Shown piece after piece: positions 28,704 to 35,461 of a stretch of DNA of 64,000 bases. The stretch's first letter is position 1, and every line of letters starts with the position of its first letter. The notes below the pieces were generated by a model. The model searched no databases, was not told the DNA's origin, and saw nothing but the letters and a program-made list of their open reading frames with translations. A program made the translations under genes and the position numbers. Source of the DNA: Bosea sp. (in: a-proteobacteria) (GTDB lineage: Bacteria > Pseudomonadota > Alphaproteobacteria > Rhizobiales > Beijerinckiaceae); NCBI RefSeq assembly GCF_023953965.1, contig NZ_JAMLIX010000002.1, positions 1,086,001-1,150,000 on the forward strand. The letters are read 5' to 3'.

Positions 28704-28771
28704 GCGAACCATGGAGGGCAGTCGGCGGCCTGTAGCGTGCCGCATTTGCGCCTATGCGCTGGCGGCACCCC
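28704..28771. repeat. Duplicated regulatory element, copy A
   Basis: This 68-base stretch matches 41646-41713 without gaps: GCGAACCATGG at one end, a variable 7 bases, TCGGCGG, then 39 identical bases (28733-28771). The identical block contains the inverted arms TGCCGC and GCGGCA. It lies about 53 bases upstream of the first gene of the recombinase operon; copy B lies about 50 bases upstream of the AlpA-like gene, same orientation relative to each gene. A small plus-strand frame (28711-28794, 27 codons) encodes VACRICAYALAAP and is shared with copy B, so a micro-protein is an alternative reading. Confidence 0.75.
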
Positions 28772-28846
28772 TGCGTCAGTTGCAGAGACACTAGCGGATA
28801 ACCAGCAACATCCGGGGCCGCGTTGCGGCCCCGGATGCCTCTTGGC

Positions 28847-29638
28847 TTAGAACGTCAGCCTACATGCCTGACGGATGGCGATCTGGACCGGCGATGGAGG
28901 TAGCGCCGGATCAAACTCGTCCTTCGGCAGCAGCGGCGGCTGTGCCATGAAACGCGGCTGCTCCCCTCGATGAGGTTGCGCCGCATGGACGATGAATGGG
29001 TGACATAGGTAGACGGTGCCCGCCGCACCTGTTGCCAACGCAACATCGCAACCTTCCGTAGAGGCGTAGCCATTCTCGGAAAGTTGCCTGAGTGTCGCGC
29101 CTGCATTGCCGTAGGGCAGCAACTCACGTGCAATCGCCGCATGTGACCCTTTTCGTATTTTCGTAGGCGCGTCATTGGGACCAACATCCGAAAACAGAAA
29201 CAGCATCAACAAGGCGCGTCCGCTACTCTTAACGTTGGCCCGCCACTCCATGAAATCTGGATTGTCGGTGCCAAAGCTCACGTCCACATGCCAGCCGTCG
29301 TCACCGGGAGATTCTGGTGACGGAAAGCGGATGGGAAAGGTTCCAACACCTTTGGGGGCAAGCCATCGGCCTTCCCCAACGAGTTGGTCGTAGGCTTTGT
29401 GCAGTTGCGGCGTGTTAGCAGCTTCGATGAAGGGGGGCGACGACTTGAACCCCACTCGAACAACGGGTTGAGTCCAGTTTTCAGGTTCGTCCGGTGACAG
29501 ACCTATATCCGCCCACAACTCGTCCCTCCCTTGCTTTGCAAGGTTGGCGCTGAAGGCATTTTCGATTTTGACAAACCCATCGTCAATGAAGCTCTGGACC
29601 TGACCAGAAGTCAGGCCGACATGCTTAGATTTAGGCAT
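28847..29638 (-). CDS. Phytanoyl-CoA dioxygenase (PhyH) family protein
   Basis: Predicted Fe(II)/2-oxoglutarate dioxygenase of 263 residues. GLTSGQVQSFIDDGFVKIENAFS at the N terminus is typical of PhyH proteins; the metal site is HVD in GDDGWHVDVSFG with the distal His in IVHAAQPHRGEQPR, whose Arg would bind 2-oxoglutarate. The substrate is unknown. ATG at 29638 is preferred; a GTG at 29647 is in frame. Base composition is lower in GC than the surrounding element backbone, and no neighbour suggests a pathway, so it looks like acquired cargo. The 270 bases upstream (29648-29918) hold nothing I can name. Confidence 0.82.
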   Translation of the reverse strand: MPKSKHVGLTSGQVQSFIDDGFVKIENAFSANLAKQGRDELWADIGLSPDEPENWTQPVVRVGFKSSPPFIEAANTPQLHKAYDQLVGEGRWLAPKGVGTFPIRFPSPESPGDDGWHVDVSFGTDNPDFMEWRANVKSSGRALLMLFLFSDVGPNDAPTKIRKGSHAAIARELLPYGNAGATLRQLSENGYASTEGCDVALATGAAGTVYLCHPFIVHAAQPHRGEQPRFMAQPPLLPKDEFDPALPPSPVQIAIRQACRLTF

Positions 29639-29918
29639 TACAAACACATTCTCCGTTCGGCCTCCGCGTCAGCAGGGCCGTCTTAATCTGAACGGCGCAG
29701 GTGCGCCGGCACGACTTTCAGTCGTTCAGATCAGCGGGAAGAATGTGGAAATGAACATCATGGGTGTAACGTATGCTCCGTAGCGGATGGTTTCAAGGGC
29801 GCATGACGAAGCACATGCCGCGTCGCAGGATGCTTGATGGTTAGCATATCCCCGTCATGGAAAACAGGTAGCTGCGTACAATTTTTTGCTCTTGCCACGC
29901 ACATATACCAACTCAAGC

Positions 29919-30155
29919 TCATGTTTTTATGGTCTGTCCTGCTTCCCGCCGTGCCTTTGCGAAACCGCGATCCGTGGCGATGAACCGCTCCAGCATGGGC
30001 ACGATCAGCCTGACGGGATCGGCGGCGGACTGGCCGCTCTCGCGGGCCAGCACCTCGGCATAGGCGACCAGATCGCGGTGAAGCGGCGCGGGCAGCTCTA
30101 CCGTCACCTTGACGGGCTTGTCGTCGGGCAGCGGGCCGAGTTTCAGCTTGGTCAT
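29919..30155 (-). CDS. DUF2274 domain protein
   Basis: A 78-residue protein matching the DUF2274 family found directly after trbI in alphaproteobacterial Trb-type conjugative elements. The sequence is KLKLGPLPDDKPVKVTVELPAPLH followed by a helical part with VRLIVPMLERFIATDRGF. Function unknown; a ribbon-helix-helix-like N terminus is possible. It follows trbI by 2 bases with AGGAGG 6 bases before ATG, so it is the last gene of the residual transfer operon. Confidence 0.85.
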   Translation of the reverse strand: MTKLKLGPLPDDKPVKVTVELPAPLHRDLVAYAEVLARESGQSAADPVRLIVPMLERFIATDRGFAKARREAGQTIKT

Positions 30156-30157
30156 TG

Positions 30158-31294
30158 TCAACCTCCTGCCGGCTCGAACACAAGGTCGCGGGTGACGATG
30201 ATCCTGACCGGGAAGCCGGGCCGGATGGTGAGCGTCGGCGCGACCTGCAACTGGCGCTGAACGATCTGCTGGCCCGCCTGATTGACGGTATCCTGCGCAC
30301 CGTCGCGGATGGCCCGGATAAGCCGGTCCTCGTCGCTGGTCGCCAACTCCGTCCCGACCGCGAGCAGCGTGGACAGTCCGGCCGCCTTCATCAGATCCCA
30401 CCAATGATAATCGACGCCATCCTCAAGGCCGGCGTAACCGCTGGCGTCCGCGCCCGGCAGGCGCTCCAGAACGATGGAACGGCCGCCCGGCAGGATCAGG
30501 CGGTTCCACACCAAAAGCACCCTGCGCTGGCCGAAGGTCACGCCGTCATCATATTGGCCGATGATGCGGGTGCCCTGCGGGATCAACAACAGCGAGCCGG
30601 TCGGGCTGTCATAGACGTTCTCGGTGACTTGCGCTGTGATCTGGCCCGGAAGGTCGGAGCGAATGCCGGTTATCAACGCAGCGGGGATCACGGCCCCGGC
30701 CTGAAGGATATAGGGCGATGCCGGCGGCGCGACACGATCCGGCGCGACGGTCTGCCGGTCCACGGGTCCATTGAGGAAAGCCGTGTGCCGATCCTGCGTC
30801 GCAGGCTGTCCACCAAGGCCAAGACCGGCAAGGCCGGGCATGGCCGTTCCTGCTGGTGCTCCCGTGCGCGGGCCGGACTGGAAAAACAGGTTGCTCAAGC
30901 GCGCGGCTTCTTCCTCGGCGCGGCGGCGTTCTTCCTCTGGATCGACGGCGGGCGTCGCCATGACGGGCGGTGCAACCGGCTGGCCCCTGTTCTGCGCATC
31001 GAGGATGGGGCGGCCCAAATCTCCGGGCAGCGCGGGGCCGAGAACCGGGCCGGTATAGTCGCGCGGCAAGCCCGACAGGCCGTCCGCCGTGGGCCGGTTC
31101 TCGGTAGAATAGAGTTCCTCGCCGCCCGGTCCTGCATCGCGGGTCTGGAGAGCGTAGATGAGCGCCCCGCCGATGCCGAGCAAGGCGACGGCACCGACGC
31201 CTGCCAGCATCTTGCGGGACAGGCGGGTGACGCGGGGCGTTTCGGCGCGTAGCCGCATGGGCGCGGCGGTGTCGGTGATAGTGGTGTCTGTCAT
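30158..31294 (-). CDS. trbI: TrbI, conjugal transfer mating-pair protein (VirB10-like)
   Basis: VirB10-type scaffold that spans the inner membrane and links to the outer-membrane core of the conjugation channel. The 378-residue product has a cytosolic N terminus, a membrane helix at about 30-48 (LAGVGAVALLGIGGALIYAL), a Pro/Ala-rich periplasmic linker with a charged EEERRRAEEEAARLSN segment, and the conserved beta-barrel domain with ILQAGAVIPAALITGIRSDLPG, IPQGTRIIGQYD and GVDYHWWDLMKAAGL. It overlaps trbG by ATGA. It appears intact, although most partner genes are absent. Confidence 0.92.
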   Translation of the reverse strand: MTDTTITDTAAPMRLRAETPRVTRLSRKMLAGVGAVALLGIGGALIYALQTRDAGPGGEELYSTENRPTADGLSGLPRDYTGPVLGPALPGDLGRPILDAQNRGQPVAPPVMATPAVDPEEERRRAEEEAARLSNLFFQSGPRTGAPAGTAMPGLAGLGLGGQPATQDRHTAFLNGPVDRQTVAPDRVAPPASPYILQAGAVIPAALITGIRSDLPGQITAQVTENVYDSPTGSLLLIPQGTRIIGQYDDGVTFGQRRVLLVWNRLILPGGRSIVLERLPGADASGYAGLEDGVDYHWWDLMKAAGLSTLLAVGTELATSDEDRLIRAIRDGAQDTVNQAGQQIVQRQLQVAPTLTIRPGFPVRIIVTRDLVFEPAGG

Positions 31295-31714
31295 GACGGG
31301 GAGTCTCCGGTCGCGCTGGCGGGCTGCGCGGCGGCGGCCTGCGGCGGGTTGATGCGGACGATCCTGACCGTCTGCTGGCGGCTGCCGCTGCCAAGGCGCA
31401 GCTCGGCCGCGCCGAACAGGCGGTCCACGATCAGGATGTTCTGATGGACGCGGCTGTTGACGATCTGCGGCTCGCCATCGGAGCCGAGCACGAAGATCGG
31501 CGGCATCTCGCCCTGCACGATCCCGGCCGGGAAGACGACATAGACGCGGCGGCCATCGTCGAAGACGGAGATGGGTCGCCATGGCGGGCTATCGCCTGTC
31601 AGGCCGTAGCGGTAGTTCCTCGCAGCCTCGGCCGGGATGATCGGCGCGGCCGGGACGGTCTGGCGCTGGCCTGCTGGCGGTGTGGGATAGGCCCATGCCA
31701 CGGCCGGCATGTAG
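31291..31714 (-). pseudogene. trbG: trbG, 3' part only (VirB9-like), cut by IS21
   Basis: The 3' portion of trbG, the VirB9-type periplasmic/outer-membrane component of the mating channel. About 140 codons remain, including AVAWAYPTPP, RNYRYGLTGDSPPWRPISVFDDGRRVYVVFP and NILIVDRLFGAAELRLG, corresponding to the C-terminal half of a protein usually about 300-340 residues long. The frame continues up to the IS21 end at 31715 and the signal peptide and N-terminal half are not found on the other side of the IS. It overlaps trbI by ATGA. Confidence 0.88.
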
Positions 31715-31823
31715 TGTGCAGGGCGGTGAGAAAACCATCCAGTGAAGCGCCTGCGTTTGTGCGGGCGCGGGCGGCGTAAAAGTCGTCCACTGGATAGGCT
31801 GATCCCTTTCGGGGTCGGCGGGG

Positions 31824-33323
31824 ATGTTCGCTGTGGAGGTCTACGCGGCGGTTCGCGATTTCGTTTTCAATCAGAAGCAGAGCCGACGGGAAGCGGCTCG
31901 CGTGTTCGGGCTGAGCCGCGAAACGATCGCCAAGATGTGCCGGTTCTCGATCCCTCCGGGCTACACGCGCACGAAGCCGGTCGAGAAGCCGAAGCTCGGT
32001 CCGCTGCTGCCGGTGATTGAGGCGATCCTGGACGGAGACCGGGCGTCTCCGGTGAAGCAGCGCCATACGGCGAAGCGGATCTTCGAGCGGCTGCGGGACG
32101 AGCACGGCTTTGCCGGCGGCTACACGGTGGTGAAGGACCATGTGCGGCTCTGCCGGGCGCGGGGCCGCGAGACCTTCGTTCCGCTGGCCCATCCGCCCGG
32201 TCACGCCCAGGTGGATTTTGGCGAGGCGCTGGCGGTGATCGGCGGCGTGCGGCAGAAGATCCACTTCTTCTGCCTGGACCTGCCACAGTCGGATGCCTGC
32301 TTCGTGAAGGCGTATCCGCGCGAGACGACGGAAGCGTTCCTGGACGGTCACGTCTCGGCTTTTGGCTTCTTCGGCGGTGTGCCGCTGTCGATCCTCTATG
32401 ACAACACCCGCATTGCGGTGGCGAAGATCTGCGGCGATGGCCGGCGCGAGCGGACGCGGGCCTTCACGGAGCTGGTGAGCCACTATCTGTTCCGGGATCG
32501 GTTCGGGCGCCCGGGCAAGGGCAATGACAAGGGCAAGGTCGAGGGGCTGGTGAAGTATGCCCGCTCGAACTTCATGACGCCGATCCCTTTGGCGGCGAGC
32601 TTCGCCGAACTGAACGCGATGTTGGCCGAGCGCTGCCGCCGGCGACAGGACGAGCGGGCCGGCCGGCATGCCCAGACGATCGGAGAGCGGCTTGTTGCCG
32701 ATCTCGGGGTCTTGCGCCCTTTGCCGGCAGTGCCGCTGGAGCCGTGCGAGAAGCGTGGTGCGCGGGTCTCGTCGACGGCGCTGGTCCGATATCGGTCGAA
32801 CGACTACTCGGTCCCGACGGCCTATGGCTTCCAGGACGTGGTGGTGAAGGGCTTCGTCGAGGAGGTCGTGATCCTGTGCCGGGGCGAGGAGATTGCCCGC
32901 CATCCCCGCAATTACGGGACGGGCGTGTTCGTCTCCGATCCGCTGCACTATCTGGCGCTAATCGAGGAGAAGCCGAACGCCCTCGACCAGGCCGCGGCCT
33001 TGCAGGGCTGGGACCTGCCCGAGGCCTTCCAGCACCTGCGCCATCTCCTGGAAGCGCGCATGGGCAATCGCGGCAAGCGCGAGTTCATCCAGGTGCTGCG
33101 GCTGCTGGAGGCCTTGCCGCGCGAGGTCGTGAGCTTCGCCGTCGGCGAGGCGATCCGGCTGGGCGCGATCGGCTTCGATGCGGTGAAGCTGATCGCGCTG
33201 GCGCGGCTGGAACGGCGCCCGGCCCGTCTGGATCTGGCGGCCTATCCGTATCTGCCGAGGACTACGGTGAAGACGACCTCGGCGGCCGATTACGCCGTGC
33301 TCCTGCCGGGAGCCGCGGCATGA
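31824..33323 (+). CDS. istA: IS21-family transposase IstA
   Basis: DDE transposase of 499 residues. An N-terminal HTH (SRREAARVFGLSRETIAKM, about residues 20-38) is followed by the catalytic core: the first Asp in HAQVDFGEALAVI, the second in ILYDNTRIAV and the Glu in GKGNDKGKVEGLVKYARSNF. The C-terminal beta-barrel-like part includes ALVRYRSNDYSVP. The length is normal and no interruption is seen, so the element is probably active. The stop overlaps istB as ATGA. Confidence 0.95.
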   Translation: MFAVEVYAAVRDFVFNQKQSRREAARVFGLSRETIAKMCRFSIPPGYTRTKPVEKPKLGPLLPVIEAILDGDRASPVKQRHTAKRIFERLRDEHGFAGGYTVVKDHVRLCRARGRETFVPLAHPPGHAQVDFGEALAVIGGVRQKIHFFCLDLPQSDACFVKAYPRETTEAFLDGHVSAFGFFGGVPLSILYDNTRIAVAKICGDGRRERTRAFTELVSHYLFRDRFGRPGKGNDKGKVEGLVKYARSNFMTPIPLAASFAELNAMLAERCRRRQDERAGRHAQTIGERLVADLGVLRPLPAVPLEPCEKRGARVSSTALVRYRSNDYSVPTAYGFQDVVVKGFVEEVVILCRGEEIARHPRNYGTGVFVSDPLHYLALIEEKPNALDQAAALQGWDLPEAFQHLRHLLEARMGNRGKREFIQVLRLLEALPREVVSFAVGEAIRLGAIGFDAVKLIALARLERRPARLDLAAYPYLPRTTVKTTSAADYAVLLPGAAA

Positions 33324-34183
33324 CGGGCTCGGGGAAAGAGACGATGCCGGCGGGCACGACCGCTGGAACGCCGCAGGTCCTGCTGGCGCACCACCTCAAG
33401 CAACTGAAGCTGCCAACCGTCCTGCGCGAGTACGACAAGGTGGCACGGGAATGCTCCCGCGACGGCGTCGATCATCCCCGCTACCTGCTACGGTTGGTCG
33501 AGCTCGAACTGATCGACCGGGAGCGGCGCACGGTCGAGCGGCGGATCCGGGCGGCGCGCTTCCCAGCGGTGAAGAGCTTCGACACCTTCGACTTCACGGC
33601 GATCCCGAGCCTGAACAAGATGCTCGTGCTGGAGCTGGCGCGCTGCGGCTACATCCTGCGCCGGGAGAACATCATCGCGCTCGGCAACAGCGGCACCGGC
33701 AAGACCCATGTCGCCCTCGCGCTCGGGCTGGCCGCTTGCCAGAAGGGCTTCTCCGTCGCCTTCACGACGGCGGCTTCGCTGGTCAACCAGCTCCTCGAAG
33801 CCCGCGACGAGAAGCGCCTGCTCAGGCTCCAGCGCGAGTTGCAGGCGGTCAAGCTGCTGATCGTCGACGAGCTCGGCTATGTGCCGCTGTCGCCGACCGG
33901 CGCCGAGCTCCTGTTCGAGATCTTCTCGCAACGCTACGAGCGCGGCTCAACCATCGTCACCTCGAACCTGCCCTTCGAGGACTGGACGTCCGTCCTGGGA
34001 TCGGAGCGCCTCACCGGCGCGCTGCTCGATCGCCTGACCCACCACGTCAGCATCCTCGCCATGAACGGCGACAGCTACCGCCTCAAACAATCGGCCGGCC
34101 GCCGGCGCGCCTCCGCCGCGGCGGGGCAAAAACAGACCACCGCCAACGAAGCCGATCCAGAAACCGGCGAGATCATCCCCTGA
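33320..34183 (+). CDS. istB: IS21-family helper ATPase IstB
   Basis: AAA+ ATPase, 287 residues, that assembles on DNA and selects targets for IstA. It has ALGNSGTGKTHVALAL (Walker A), KLLIVDELGYVPLS (Walker B) and the sensor region STIVTSNLPFEDW. The N-terminal helical part (LLAHHLKQLKLPTVLREY) matches IstB. ATG at 33320 overlaps istA by ATGA, giving translational coupling; a longer in-frame upstream extension only covers istA. Confidence 0.95.
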   Translation: MTGSGKETMPAGTTAGTPQVLLAHHLKQLKLPTVLREYDKVARECSRDGVDHPRYLLRLVELELIDRERRTVERRIRAARFPAVKSFDTFDFTAIPSLNKMLVLELARCGYILRRENIIALGNSGTGKTHVALALGLAACQKGFSVAFTTAASLVNQLLEARDEKRLLRLQRELQAVKLLIVDELGYVPLSPTGAELLFEIFSQRYERGSTIVTSNLPFEDWTSVLGSERLTGALLDRLTHHVSILAMNGDSYRLKQSAGRRRASAAAGQKQTTANEADPETGEIIP

Positions 34184-34199
34184 TCAATCCCGACAGCGC

Positions 34200-34237
34200 G
34201 ATATGGCAGGGGCCCCGATCGGGGCCCCTGCCATATC
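34200..34237. terminator. Perfect 38-base palindrome after istB
   Basis: The core GGCAGGGGCCCC/GATC/GGGGCCCCTGCC extends to a perfect palindrome 38 bases long, 16 bases after the istB stop and inside the IS21 right end. It would form a very stable hairpin without a U-tract. It may end istAB transcription or insulate the element; the DNA palindrome could also be an extrusion or protein site. Confidence 0.6.
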
Positions 34238-34306
34238 CGCCACCCTCAACGCCAGTGGCCTGCTTTTACTCCGCCACGCTGGCCTGGAATCCGACCGCCG
34301 TTGACA

Positions 34307-34694
34307 CGGCTTGGCCGGAAGCGCAGAACTGGCAGGCGAAGGCACATCCAACCTGTGACGAAATACAGGCGGTGTGTCCGTCGTGACGACGGATCAGAAC
34401 GCTTTCAACGGCATAACCGTCATGAAGGCCGAAAAGCACCTTCTGCGACCGACCGCCGCGCTCATGCGTGATTTTGCGAAGGCTCCGCAACTGGACGCCC
34501 CGAGCCTCTGACCAGTTCCGCAAGGCGCGCGGCAGGTCCATGTGTGGGCAGAACAGGTCGCGATAGGCGATTTGCGGCCCGCTGCTCGCGTTCAACGCAT
34601 CGAACTCGTCGGCCATGAGGTTCAGCGCCAAGGTTGGCGCAGGCAGTGCTTTTTGTCGTTCGGCCCCCAACGGGCTGGGTTCTTGTATAGGCAT
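34307..34694 (-). pseudogene. rlmN/cfr-like radical SAM methyltransferase, 5' part only
   Basis: N-terminal fragment of about 129 codons of an RlmN/Cfr-family 23S rRNA (and tRNA) adenine methyltransferase. It shows GLHDGYAVESVLIRRHDGHTACISSQVGC followed by AFACQFCASGQ, which contains the CxxxCxxC cluster of radical SAM enzymes. The coding frame then runs into the IS21 right end and stops within it at 34266, so the barrel and the C-terminal catalytic Cys are gone. A promoter with repeated elements lies upstream, and a TetR gene precedes it on the same strand. I cannot tell RlmN from Cfr-type from this fragment. Confidence 0.8.
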
Positions 34695-34741
34695 GATAGT
34701 CGTTCCGGGTTTCCGTGCCCGGCGATACCGTGGCGCATGCC

Positions 34742-34775
34742 TTATAAATAACCGACACGACTGTTATAAACAACC
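34742..34775 (-). promoter_or_regulatory. Promoter with two direct repeats upstream of rlmN-like gene
   Basis: TTATAAATAACC (34742-34753) and TTATAAACAACC (34764-34775) repeat with 22-base period, two DNA turns, 11 of 12 identical. On the minus strand they include a good sigma70-like promoter: TTGTTT (34768-34773), 17-base spacer, TATTTA (34745-34750), pointing to the truncated rlmN-like gene. The overlap of repeats with both promoter boxes suggests an operator, probably for the adjacent TetR protein. Confidence 0.6.
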
Positions 34776-34787
34776 CTCCAGATGGTG

Positions 34788-35357
34788 TTACCCGAACACA
34801 TGGTCGGGATAGAGGACGGACAGAAGCATGTGGGTGCGCTTGGTCATGAAAGCCGCTAGCTCGCCTTCCGGCTCAACGAGCCATTGCATGCAAGACCCCT
34901 GAATGACCGTCTGAATCAAGCCGGCGGTATGCTCGGGTGGGCGCGGCCCGGCGGGCAGTCGTGCCTCGATAGCTTTCAGGACCAGTCTGTTCCGCTCCGC
35001 CGCAAGGGCGCGAAGCGACGGCTCCTGAACGTCTCCCCACAATAGAAGAAGGTAGCCTTCCGTTCCGGCACCGTCACCCATACCGGCGATGAGGTCCTTG
35101 AGCATCGCCCACAGCGGATCGAGGCCCTTTTCGGGACTCGCACCCGCGAAATAGTCGCGCACCTCCTGCGTGTTGCGCTCCATGACCTTTAGATGCAGCG
35201 TCGCCTTGTCTTTGAACCGCTGGATCAGTGCAGCCCGCGAGATGCCGACCGCTTCCGCAACATCGGAGAGGGTGAAGGCCGATGGACCTTTCTGAAGAAG
35301 GATGCCTAGCGCGGTATCTAGAATGAACTCATCGCTATGAAGTTTCGGTCTCGGCAT
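34788..35357 (-). CDS. TetR/AcrR-family transcriptional regulator
   Basis: A 189-residue repressor. The N-terminal HTH reads ILDTALGILLQKGPSAFTLSDVAEAVGISRAALIQRFKDK (about residues 11-50), a standard TetR motif, followed by a ligand-binding all-helical domain. ATG at 35357 starts directly before this domain; an in-frame ATG at 35408 would add 17 residues. It sits downstream of the relaxase gene and upstream of the truncated rlmN-like gene, all on the minus strand, and is probably cargo that controlled that gene. Confidence 0.88.
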   Translation of the reverse strand: MPRPKLHSDEFILDTALGILLQKGPSAFTLSDVAEAVGISRAALIQRFKDKATLHLKVMERNTQEVRDYFAGASPEKGLDPLWAMLKDLIAGMGDGAGTEGYLLLLWGDVQEPSLRALAAERNRLVLKAIEARLPAGPRPPEHTAGLIQTVIQGSCMQWLVEPEGELAAFMTKRTHMLLSVLYPDHVFG

Positions 35358-35461
35358 ATCTTCTTTTCTACTGCTCGCTTGAATGATGGCCCCTACAATA
35401 GCCGGCATCCAGCGTGAGATACACGGGGCATGATAGATACCGGATGAAACACGCGTATGTG

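Larger units (their letters stand above)
31715..34306 (+). mobile_element. IS21-family insertion sequence
   Basis: A 2592-base element with istA and istB. The left end begins TGTGCAGGGCGGTGAG and the right end, read inwards, TGTCAACGGCGGTCGG, an imperfect inverted repeat with 5'-TGT ends. A second inner pair, GGCGG(C/A)GTAAAAG followed by CCACTGG, occurs about 65 bases inside the left end and about 30 bases inside the right end, as expected for the multiple transposase sites of IS21. The flanks (GCATGTAG left, CGGCTTGG right) show no target duplication. Left flank is trbG, right flank is an rlmN-like gene, both truncated. Confidence 0.9.

Noticed and set aside
29758..29918. Minus-strand frame continuing after DUF2274 (ends LKPSATEHTLHP)
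   Set aside because: No start codon with ribosome site and no recognisable family; low-complexity intergenic DNA.
34307..34694. Direct call of a cfr antibiotic-resistance gene
   Set aside because: Fragment lacks most of the enzyme, and RlmN and Cfr cannot be separated from these residues.
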